Source: Eubacteriales bacterium (GTDB lineage: Bacteria; Bacillota; Clostridia; Oscillospirales; Oscillospiraceae). From it: a stretch of DNA of 64,000 bases. Position 1 is the first letter of the stretch; every line of letters begins with the position of its first letter. The notes beneath the pieces were generated by a model. That model was not told the origin of the DNA. It made no database searches and worked only from the letters and a program-made list of their open reading frames with translations. Both the position numbers and the translations under genes were made by a program. The stretch lies in NCBI GenBank assembly GCA_030536515.1, contig JAUNPV010000012.1, positions 1 through 64,000 on the forward strand, in the 5' to 3' direction. Below are positions 48,706 through 56,040 of the stretch, piece by piece.

Positions 48706-49971
48706 TTATGCTTCGGCGCCGTTCAGGGCTGCGGCCAGCTCTGTCAGCAGGTTCTCCCGGCCAAAGCCGCCGGATTTGGAGATGACGTAGCGGGTGATGC
48801 CGCTGTAGGTAAACCGGGAGAGGACCACCCCTGTGTCCAGCTCGCCAATGGGCTCAATTTCGTGGATTCCCATGTACTCCATGCATTGCAGCAGCGTATC
48901 GCCGCCGGTGATGAGCAGGGTGCCCAGGGCCTCGTGGGAGAACAGCCGGCTGACCAGATAGCCAATGGTGCCGGACACCGCCCGGCGGATGTCCTGAATG
49001 CCCATGCCGTACCTTGCGGCATACGCCAGGGTCTCCTGATTGGAGCCGGGGTCGTTGGTGTCGATGATGCGGTGGGGGTTGGTTTCCAGCATCCGGTAGA
49101 GCCTGGCCAGCATTTCCTCTCCGGCCGGGGTCTGCCAGTATCCGCTGGTCAGCTTCTGCTCCGGGGCCAGCTGGATGTGAGAAAAGCCGTGGTGCTCGGC
49201 GTAGGCAAGCTGGTCCACCGTAATGGGGTTGACGCTTCCGCAGACCACCGTAAACCGGTCGCCCAGGGCCGGGATTTTCTGAGGCTTCCCGGTGCCAAGC
49301 TCCAGCAGCTCCGGCAGCACCGCTGCGAAGCCGGCGCAGCCGGCCAGGATGTGGAGCTTCCCCGCCTGCTTCAGCCGCCTTCCGGTGGCACGCAGGTCCT
49401 CCACGCTTTCTGCGTCAAAAATCCAGATGCCCTCCTCCTCCGGCAGGGCGGTGTCCTCCCCCGGAACCGGGCAGCTGACGGAGGGCTGCTGGGTTTGCAG
49501 GGCCAGCAGCTGGCCCACCTGGGAGCAGGTCACCGGCTCGAAGGGGTCCTTTCCGAACACGCTGTCCGCCACCGGGGTACCCTGGATGTAGTGAATGCCC
49601 CGGACCGTGTGGCGCAGCATCTGGGGGAAGGCCGGCAGGAAGGGCAGCTGGCGTTCGCCGGAGGCCTTCAGCACCGCCGCCAGCTCTGCGCCGATGTTGC
49701 CCCGGAGGGCGGAGTCCGTTTTTTTATAAATAAAGGGGATGTCCAGCTCCACCGCCTGGGCGGTGTAGCCCTCAACAATTCCTGAGGCCTCCGTGCCGGT
49801 CAGGTGCCGGGTCTCGGCATCCACCACCAGCACCTCACAGGTATCGGCGTAGGCCTCCAGAGAAACACGTTGGCCGGTGATGACTCTTGTGACGGCGCCG
49901 GTGGAGGCAAACTGCACGCCTGTGTCCAGTGCGCCGGTAAAGTCGTCCGCAAGGATCAGCAGCTGCGTCAT
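48706..49971 (-). CDS. DUF1537 four-carbon acid sugar kinase
   Basis: 421 residues from the ATG at 49971 (AGGTGA six bases upstream). N-terminal domain LLILADDFTGALDTGVQFA and KKTDSALRGNIGAEL; C-terminal nucleotide-binding domain FTVVCGSVNPITVDQL and GTLLITGGDTLLQCMEYMGI. The family (DtnK, OtnK and relatives) phosphorylates D-threonate, D-erythronate or 3-oxo-tetronate at O4 with ATP. First gene of the operon, just past its promoter. With the PdxA2-like protein it would give a complete route to dihydroxyacetone phosphate. Confidence 0.88.
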   Translation of the reverse strand: MTQLLILADDFTGALDTGVQFASTGAVTRVITGQRVSLEAYADTCEVLVVDAETRHLTGTEASGIVEGYTAQAVELDIPFIYKKTDSALRGNIGAELAAVLKASGERQLPFLPAFPQMLRHTVRGIHYIQGTPVADSVFGKDPFEPVTCSQVGQLLALQTQQPSVSCPVPGEDTALPEEEGIWIFDAESVEDLRATGRRLKQAGKLHILAGCAGFAAVLPELLELGTGKPQKIPALGDRFTVVCGSVNPITVDQLAYAEHHGFSHIQLAPEQKLTSGYWQTPAGEEMLARLYRMLETNPHRIIDTNDPGSNQETLAYAARYGMGIQDIRRAVSGTIGYLVSRLFSHEALGTLLITGGDTLLQCMEYMGIHEIEPIGELDTGVVLSRFTYSGITRYVISKSGGFGRENLLTELAAALNGAEA

Positions 49972-50014
49972 GTTTTTCACCTGTCTTTCTGTTTTTTCTG
50001 TTTTGGATACCTTT

Positions 50015-50057
50015 ATTATAAGGATACTCTCGGATTTTTCCATGTAAAATTTCCATG
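50015..50057 (-). promoter_or_regulatory. Promoter and palindromic operator of the C4-acid operon
   Basis: A minus-strand TATAAT lies at 50015-50020 with a weak -35. A 17-bp near-palindrome, CATGTAAAATTTCCATG (50041-50057; 8-base arms, one mismatch), is centred about 40 bases before the expected start site, an activator-type position. It is next to the divergent PrpR-like regulator gene. Confidence 0.6.
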
Positions 50058-50213
50058 TTTTGTTCTTTTTTGAAACAATTTATAGATTATTAAAAATTTG
50101 CTTTTTCTTATCGTTCCATATCCGAACGTTTTTCAATATCGGGATGGACATTCCTGTTTCACTATGGTACAATTATAAAAACCAAGCAGCATTTTTTGTG
50201 AGAGGTGACGAAA

Positions 50214-52001
50214 ATGAAACAGGAGCAGACTGTGGTGCGGATTCTGGGCATTGCCCCCTACGAGGGGATGCGGCCGTCCATGGAGCGGGCGGCGGAGGGC
50301 AACGCCGCCATTCATCTGGACGTGTACATCGGCGACCTGGAGGAGGGCGCCGCCGTGGTCCGGGAGCACCAGAACGAGGATTACGACTGCATCCTCTCCC
50401 GGGGCGGCACGGCCCGCCTGATTCAGCAGGTCACGGATATCCCGGTGGTGGAGATTCCCGTTTCGGTGTACGACGTGCTGCGCACCATGCATCTGGCGAA
50501 AAACTATGTGGACCGGTATGCCATTGTTGGCTTTCCCAGCATCACCGAAACCGCCCATATCCTGTGCGATTTGCTGAAGGACCCGGTCAACATCGTGACC
50601 ATCCACAGCGCCCAGGAGATTCGCCCGGCCCTGTCCCGGCTCCAGGCCACCGGCTACCGCATGGTCATCGGCGACATGGTCACCAACACCATGGCCCGGG
50701 AGCTGGGCATGAACGCCTTTCTGATTACCTCCGGCGTGGAAAGCCTGCACACCGCCCTGGACCAGGCGGCCTCGGTGGGGCGCAGCTTCCAGCGCCTGCG
50801 CTATGAAAACCTGATTCTGACCAAGGTCCTGGGCGAGGAGACCGGCAGTATGCTGGTGCTCAACGAGTCCGGCCAGGTCCACTTTTCCCAGAACACCGAG
50901 CCCTCGGCGGAGCTGATGGCCCTGCTGCGGGGAAAAATCCCCGAAATTCCCTCCCACGGCACCCTGCAGTTCTACCACAACCGGTCTGGCACCCTCTACC
51001 GGGTGGTGGCCCAGCTGCTGCGGACCAGCGGCGGGGTCTACTATCTGTTCCACTACAGCGCCGCCCACATTCCCCTGCGGTCCGGGAAAAACGGCCTGCG
51101 GTCCCTGAACAAAAACGAGTGCGAGCACCTGTTCAACAGCAGCTTTTATTTCCTCAGCGGCGCTCTGGGGGAGCTGGAGTCCAAGATTCTGTCCATCGCC
51201 GCCACCCGAAAACCCGTTATGATCATCGGCGAGACCGGCACCGGCAAGGAGCAGATTGCACTGCTGATTTATCTGCACAGCACCCTGGTCAGCCGGCCCT
51301 ACATCGTGGTGGACTGCACCCAGGCCAACGACAAGGTCTGGGACTTCCTGCTGAACCACTACAGCTCCCCTCTGAACGGCAACGGCAGCACCATCTTCTT
51401 TCAGAATTTCGAAGCCCTGCCCGAGGCCAGGGCCATGGAGCTGCTGGCCTCCATCCAGGCCAGCGACTTGGCCGGGCGAAACCGGCTTGTCTTTTCCTGC
51501 ACCTGTCCCGAGGGCGACAAGCTGCCGGACTCCGCCGAAAAGCTGATTCAGCAGATTGCCTGCCTGATTCTCTCGCTGCCCACCCTCCGAAGCCGCCGGG
51601 ACGAGATTCCGTCCCTGGCCAGCCTGTATCTGGGCAATCTGAATCTGGAGCTTGGCAAGCAGATATCCGGCTTTGACCCCCAGGCCATCGAGCAGCTCCG
51701 CCGGTTCCGCTGGCCGGGGAACTACACCCAGTTCAAGCGGGTCATCCAGGAGCTGGCAACGGTTGCGGACGCCTACTATATCCGCAACTCCGACGTGGCG
51801 GATATCCTCAGCCGGGAGCGGCGGCTGTCGTCGCCCGTCCGCTGGGAGGACGAAAAGCAGCCCACGCTGACCCTGAAGCAAATCATCCGCCAGGCCGTGG
51901 AGCAGGCCCTCCAGGACAACGACGGCAACCAAACCGCCGCCGCCCGCCAACTCTCCATCGGCCGCACCACCCTCTGGCGGTATCTTAATCATGAGGATTG
52001 A
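50214..52001 (+). CDS. PrpR-type regulator with degenerate sigma-54 AAA domain
   Basis: 595 residues from the ATG at 50214 (AGAGGTG upstream). A PrpR_N sensor domain (about 10-190; DCILSRGGTARLIQQ, IPVVEIPVSVYDVLRTMHLA) and a PAS-like segment lead to an AAA+ domain with intact Walker A (IIGETGTGKEQIA, about 337-349). The sigma-54 contact loop GAFTGA is absent: the region is shortened to NHYSSPLNGNGS. Walker B reads TIFFQNFEAL, with no Asp-Glu. A Fis-type HTH ends the protein (QTAAARQLSIGRTTLWRYL). It probably controls the divergent C4-acid operon at a sigma-70 promoter. Confidence 0.85.
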   Translation: MKQEQTVVRILGIAPYEGMRPSMERAAEGNAAIHLDVYIGDLEEGAAVVREHQNEDYDCILSRGGTARLIQQVTDIPVVEIPVSVYDVLRTMHLAKNYVDRYAIVGFPSITETAHILCDLLKDPVNIVTIHSAQEIRPALSRLQATGYRMVIGDMVTNTMARELGMNAFLITSGVESLHTALDQAASVGRSFQRLRYENLILTKVLGEETGSMLVLNESGQVHFSQNTEPSAELMALLRGKIPEIPSHGTLQFYHNRSGTLYRVVAQLLRTSGGVYYLFHYSAAHIPLRSGKNGLRSLNKNECEHLFNSSFYFLSGALGELESKILSIAATRKPVMIIGETGTGKEQIALLIYLHSTLVSRPYIVVDCTQANDKVWDFLLNHYSSPLNGNGSTIFFQNFEALPEARAMELLASIQASDLAGRNRLVFSCTCPEGDKLPDSAEKLIQQIACLILSLPTLRSRRDEIPSLASLYLGNLNLELGKQISGFDPQAIEQLRRFRWPGNYTQFKRVIQELATVADAYYIRNSDVADILSRERRLSSPVRWEDEKQPTLTLKQIIRQAVEQALQDNDGNQTAAARQLSIGRTTLWRYLNHED

Positions 52002-52006
52002 TTGAA

Positions 52007-52050
52007 AAAGCACCGCCGCCCCATCAGAAATGATGGAGCGGCGGTGCTTT
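52007..52050. terminator. Bidirectional terminator
   Basis: A 20-base arm with one mismatch (52007-52026 with 52031-52050) and a GAAA loop, with A-run left and TTT right. It lies between the regulator gene and the convergent ABC importer operon. Confidence 0.85.
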
Positions 52051-52066
52051 GCCACGCAACATATAT

Positions 52067-52705
52067 TCACTCTGCCCGCTTTACCCTTCCTCCGTCGGTC
52101 AGGGGGTGGGTGGTGGAGGTGATGACCGGCTCAGGGAAGTCCAGGCCGGCGGTGACGGCAGTTTTGGTGCTGTCGAAGCCGTCGATGAACACCTTCCGGC
52201 GGACGGTGTAGTATTCGGTGCCCAGGGGGCCGTCCTTGCTTCGGACCAGCCAGACGTAGTTGCCGTTGGGCTCCCGGCTGACGGCCTCGTTGGGAAGCAG
52301 GGTCTGGTACTCCCGGGAGGTTTTTTTCAGACTGACGGACACCGCCTCGCCGCTGGGGATTTCGGCTGCGCCGCAGGTCAGCGTCAGGGTGATGGTTCCG
52401 TTTTGAGCGGTCATGTCCGTCACCTGGGCCTGGGCCGTAATACCGGTGGCACCGGCGGTCACGACAGCCCCGTCCCCCAGGGCCGCCGCCCGCCCCTGTG
52501 CCTCCGGGACCGTGATTTTCAAGACCCCGTCCTCCAAGATTCCGGTGCCGGTTATCTCCAGCGCCAGAGTCCCGGGGGAGGGCATCACCGCCGTCACCGC
52601 CGGAATGCTGCGGTTATAGATGGTTTTCGAGCAGAAAACCAGCGCCAGCATGGCGGCGATGTAGACATACAGAACGCCCCGCAGAACACCCTTGTTGATT
52701 TGCAT
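52067..52705 (-). CDS. Membrane-anchored adaptor-like protein
   Basis: 212 residues from the ATG at 52705 (AGGAG seven bases upstream). One N-terminal membrane segment (LRGVLYVYIAAMLALVFCS), then a beta-rich extracytoplasmic part: AALGDGAVVTAGATGITAQ, EIPSGEAVSVSLKKTSREYQ, LLPNEAVSREPNGNYVWLVR, TVRRKVFIDGF. The last two segments resemble the membrane-proximal domains of HlyD/RND periplasmic adaptors ('P..A......G.YVWV......V.RR.V..G'). It is too short for a full adaptor. Last gene of the ABC importer operon, ten bases after the permease gene. Confidence 0.65.
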   Translation of the reverse strand: MQINKGVLRGVLYVYIAAMLALVFCSKTIYNRSIPAVTAVMPSPGTLALEITGTGILEDGVLKITVPEAQGRAAALGDGAVVTAGATGITAQAQVTDMTAQNGTITLTLTCGAAEIPSGEAVSVSLKKTSREYQTLLPNEAVSREPNGNYVWLVRSKDGPLGTEYYTVRRKVFIDGFDSTKTAVTAGLDFPEPVITSTTHPLTDGGRVKRAE

Positions 52706-52715
52706 ACACATTCTC

Positions 52716-53588
52716 CTATCGCAATGCGGACAGCCTGATGCCCTTCTCGAAGGCATCCTGCCCATACAGGAACAGCCACACCACCGGGGGCATATAGAAC
52801 ACCGAGGCCGCAAAAATCAGCCCCATGTCCCCCCGGCTGATTTCCGACAGCGTCACGGACAGGGGCTCCAGAGCCGTGTCCTTCAGGAAAATCAGCGGCT
52901 GCTCCACCATGGCCCAGCAGTCGGCAAAGCCCAGAATCAGCACGGACATCAGCGCTCCCCGGCACATAGGCGCCGCCACCCGGAAAAACAGCTGCCAATG
53001 GCTGCACCCGTCCATCCGGGCGGCCTCCAGCACGCTGACGGGAATGCCCTTCATGCTCTGGCGCATGATAAACACCGGCAGAGGCGAAAAGCCCAGAGGT
53101 AGGATAATGGACCAGTGGGTGTTGACGAGCTTTAAGATGTCCGCCGTCAGATAGTTGGCGACCAGGGTCGCCTGGAAGGGCAGCACCATGACGATGATGT
53201 ACAGGCAGAACAGCGGCTCTCTCCATTTGCTCCGCCAGACGGTGAAGCCGTAGCCCGCCGTGGCCCCCAGCACCAGCTGCATGGCCACAGTGGGCAGGGT
53301 CAGCTTCAGCGAGTTGAGGAACAGGTCCAGGTACACAGGGGTTTTCAGCAGCAGAGTGTCGTACTGCTCCAGGGTGATGCGGTCCGGGACCAGCCGGTAT
53401 TCCACGCAGTGGAGGCCCTCCCGGGCGGCTTCGAAGGCATCGTAGCTGTCGCTGTAGTGCCGGAATATCTCCCGGGGGGACATGAAGGAATTGGTCACAA
53501 TCAGCAGCAGAGGCAGAATATAGAGCATGGCCACCGTCAGCAGCAGGCCGCAGACCAGGATGCGGGAGGATTTCTTTTTGATTTTCAT
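52716..53588 (-). CDS. Carbohydrate ABC transporter permease (MalG type)
   Basis: 290 residues, six membrane segments. The EAA loop for contact with the ATPase is SVLEAARMDGCSHWQLFFRV, followed by MCRGALMSVLILGFADCW. The N terminus (ILVCGLLLTVAMLYILPLLL) and NSFMSPREIF are typical of CUT1 family MalG-like subunits. It starts two bases after the partner permease gene. No ATPase gene is nearby, so a shared MsiK-type ATPase elsewhere probably energises it. GGAGGAG precedes the ATG. Confidence 0.9.
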   Translation of the reverse strand: MKIKKKSSRILVCGLLLTVAMLYILPLLLIVTNSFMSPREIFRHYSDSYDAFEAAREGLHCVEYRLVPDRITLEQYDTLLLKTPVYLDLFLNSLKLTLPTVAMQLVLGATAGYGFTVWRSKWREPLFCLYIIVMVLPFQATLVANYLTADILKLVNTHWSIILPLGFSPLPVFIMRQSMKGIPVSVLEAARMDGCSHWQLFFRVAAPMCRGALMSVLILGFADCWAMVEQPLIFLKDTALEPLSVTLSEISRGDMGLIFAASVFYMPPVVWLFLYGQDAFEKGIRLSALR

Positions 53589-53590
53589 AG

Positions 53591-54436
53591 TCAGTGCTCC
53601 TCCAAATCCGCTTTCCGGTCCAGCCGGAAAAAGGCGATTACCAGCAGGGCAATCAGGGCCGTCATGGTAAAGGAGGCCGCCGTCAGATTCTGGTAGTCCA
53701 GCTTGTCAAATTGGTTGTTCATATAGTGCTGCAGCAGATACAGCTTCTCGTGGGGGTAGCTGCCGGAGAGCATATACAGCTCCCGGAACACCTTAAAGGA
53801 ATTGATGAAGGACATGACGAACACGATGAACAGGGTGGGAATCATGTACACCAGGGTAATTTGGAAGAACATCCGCCCCTCGCCCATGCCCTCCACGCTG
53901 GCGCATTCGTAGTATTCCTTGGGTATGTTCGCCAGCCCCGCCAAAATCAGCACCAGATTGTAGCCCATGTTTTTCCAGAGGTACACCCCCACCGCAATGG
54001 CGAAGGAGGCGTCGGTCTGGAGCCAGTCCCGGCTGCTGCCCAGCAGACTGCTGACCAGTCCGTTGGACTGAAACAGGGTCTGGAAAAAGAAGGCGGCACA
54101 GGCGGCGGGGATGACCAGCGGGGATAGGAACACGGTTTTCAGCCAGGCGGCCCCCTTCAGCCGGAACAGCATCACCCCCAGCACCAGGGGAATGAATATG
54201 CCCAGGGGGATAGCCACGGCCATGAATTTCACCGTGTTGGCCGCCGCCAGACGGAAGGCGGCGTTTTGAAAGAGACTGGCAAAGTTGGAAAGGCCCACAA
54301 AGCGGCCCTCCACGTCCGTCACCGCATAGCCGAAGGACCGGAAAAAGGGCAGAACAAAGAACACCGCCACCCCCAGCAGACTGGGGACCAGGAACCAGAG
54401 GGCTCCTCTGCTTTCTGCTTTTTTCATATCACTCAT
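53591..54436 (-). CDS. Carbohydrate ABC transporter permease (MalF/UgpA type)
   Basis: 281 residues, six membrane segments. N-terminal FLVPSLLGVAVFFVLPFFRS and the EAA loop ECASVEGMGEGRMFFQITLV are typical of CUT1 sugar importers. Its ATG overlaps the end of the binding-protein gene by 8 bp, so translation is coupled. It forms the channel with the MalG-type protein. Confidence 0.9.
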   Translation of the reverse strand: MSDMKKAESRGALWFLVPSLLGVAVFFVLPFFRSFGYAVTDVEGRFVGLSNFASLFQNAAFRLAAANTVKFMAVAIPLGIFIPLVLGVMLFRLKGAAWLKTVFLSPLVIPAACAAFFFQTLFQSNGLVSSLLGSSRDWLQTDASFAIAVGVYLWKNMGYNLVLILAGLANIPKEYYECASVEGMGEGRMFFQITLVYMIPTLFIVFVMSFINSFKVFRELYMLSGSYPHEKLYLLQHYMNNQFDKLDYQNLTAASFTMTALIALLVIAFFRLDRKADLEEH

Positions 54437-55796
54437 TTAAGTACATGGTCAGCCGGGCCTGGAGATTTTCCGCTGTCTCCCGGGCGCTCTGGCCGCCGGC
54501 AAAGTATTTCTCCAGGGCGGACATGACGAAATCGTCCACCACGGCGTCGCCGGAGTCCACATGGGTCAGATGGGAGGCCATGGCGTCGAAAATCGCCAGG
54601 TTGTTTTCCAGGTCCAGGCTGGGCAGGCCCCGGCCGGCGGCGGTCTCGTCGGCCAGCTCAAACTCCGCCACCCGGCGCACGCCATTTTTGTTCACGGGGC
54701 AGGAGGTAATCTCCGGCATGGACTGAATCTCCTCGGACAGGAGGAACTGGATGAAGTCGATGGCCAGGCCCTTGTTGGGGCTGTCGGCGCCGACCGCCGG
54801 GGTGAAGCCCTGATTTTCGAAGCTGCTGCGGCCCTCATCTCCCAGCAGCACCATGCCGGTGGCGTCGTACAGGGCCAGGGCCGAGGAGGTCGGGGTCCAG
54901 ATGTTGTTGCAGTGCAGCACCGCAGGGCGGCCGTTCTGTCCGTTGATGCGGCTGCCGATGGAGCGGATGCTTTCCAGCATGGAGATGAACTTCTCGCTGT
55001 TGACGTTGGCGGTCTTGTTTTCCAGGTCCACATAGTCCGGGCTGGCGGCGCTGAACAGCAGGAAGGCCACCCGGGCGGGGGAGTGGACGGAGCCGATGTT
55101 GTTGCCAAAAATGTCCGCATTGGGGAACCGCTCCGCCAGGGCCGTCAGTGTTTCCACGGAAAGGTTGCCCATGGCCTCCTGACCGGCCACGTCCTCATTG
55201 AAGCCGTAGGCGAACATGGTAAAGGCCAGGGGCACGCAGAATCTGCCGCCCTTGTACAGATAGCTGTTGACCACGTTCACATAGTAATCGCTGCTGTTGA
55301 AGGGAATCTCCCCCCGCAGGTCCAGCAGGCGGCCGCTGTCCGCCAGCTTGGCCCAGAACATGGGGGACACATCCACGATGTCGGAGGCGGTGCCGCTCAT
55401 CAGCTGGGTGTTGACGATGTCCCGATACTTGGACTTTTTGAAGCCGTTGTCCCGGCCAACCTCTTGAATGGTCACGGTGGAGCCGGGGTGGGACTGCTCG
55501 TACCGCCGGGCGGCGGCACGAAGGAAGCCGCTTTCCGTGTCGGCAAAGGCCGTCACCGTCAGATTGCCGGGAATGACCTCATAGTGGTTGTAGGCCCCAG
55601 CGTCGGAGTCGTCGGTGCTGACCGGGGCAGGCCGGTCAAAGGGAATGCCGTCCTGGGCCGCCGTTTCCGTGGGGACCGCAGTCGCTTCGGTGTCCTCAAA
55701 ATACACCGGCTCCGAGGGCTCCGGCCCCTTGTCTCCGCAGGCCGCCAGCCCCAGCGCCAGGGCCAGAACCAAAATCATAGCAATACATTTTTTCAT
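54429..55796 (-). CDS. Extracellular solute-binding lipoprotein (family 1)
   Basis: 455 residues from the ATG at 55796 (AAAGGAGA upstream). Signal peptide with lipobox LALGLAAC; an acidic linker to about 60; then a two-lobed binding fold (NLTVTAFADTESGFLRAAAR, GTASDIVDVSPMFWAKLADS, GRFCVPLAFTMFAYGFNEDV, PNKGLAIDFIQFLLSEEIQS). It delivers a sugar or related solute to the two permeases encoded downstream in the same operon. The ligand cannot be read from sequence. Confidence 0.9.
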   Translation of the reverse strand: MKKCIAMILVLALALGLAACGDKGPEPSEPVYFEDTEATAVPTETAAQDGIPFDRPAPVSTDDSDAGAYNHYEVIPGNLTVTAFADTESGFLRAAARRYEQSHPGSTVTIQEVGRDNGFKKSKYRDIVNTQLMSGTASDIVDVSPMFWAKLADSGRLLDLRGEIPFNSSDYYVNVVNSYLYKGGRFCVPLAFTMFAYGFNEDVAGQEAMGNLSVETLTALAERFPNADIFGNNIGSVHSPARVAFLLFSAASPDYVDLENKTANVNSEKFISMLESIRSIGSRINGQNGRPAVLHCNNIWTPTSSALALYDATGMVLLGDEGRSSFENQGFTPAVGADSPNKGLAIDFIQFLLSEEIQSMPEITSCPVNKNGVRRVAEFELADETAAGRGLPSLDLENNLAIFDAMASHLTHVDSGDAVVDDFVMSALEKYFAGGQSARETAENLQARLTMYLNE

Positions 55797-55909
55797 TGGG
55801 ATTCTCCTTTGTGGTTTTGATGGGCACATCATAAGCTCTGCGTCTCTAGCTTATCTCTAAAATTCAGAGAAATGGCAACAATTTTTCTGAACTTCTGCTG
55901 GCTTTCAAC

Positions 55910-55943
55910 GGGGCTTGAGAGAATATCTCAAGCCCCCAATTTT
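55910..55943 (+). terminator. Orphan terminator-like hairpin
   Basis: GGGGCTTGAGA/TCTCAAGCCCC 11-bp stem with a 5-base loop, then AATTTTT on the plus strand. There is no plus-strand gene just upstream; it could be left from a lost gene or end a small RNA. Confidence 0.5.
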
Positions 55944-55973
55944 TATACAGACGCCAGTCAGTTTAAACAGTTA

Positions 55974-56002
55974 TTGAAACCCACCCCATCTTATGATACG
56001 AT
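55974..56002 (+). promoter_or_regulatory. Promoter of the primase-helicase gene
   Basis: TTGAAA (55974-55979), a 17-base spacer, TACGAT (55997-56002). Confidence 0.65.
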
Positions 56003-56040
56003 GAATATAACTAAATCATTTGAGATCGGCGGTGAAAAGC

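Noticed and set aside
47467-49785. 772-residue plus-strand ORF
   Set aside because: Antisense of the sialidase-fold and kinase genes.
50133-52070. 645-residue minus-strand ORF
   Set aside because: Antisense of the PrpR-like regulator, which has clear domains and a ribosome-binding site.
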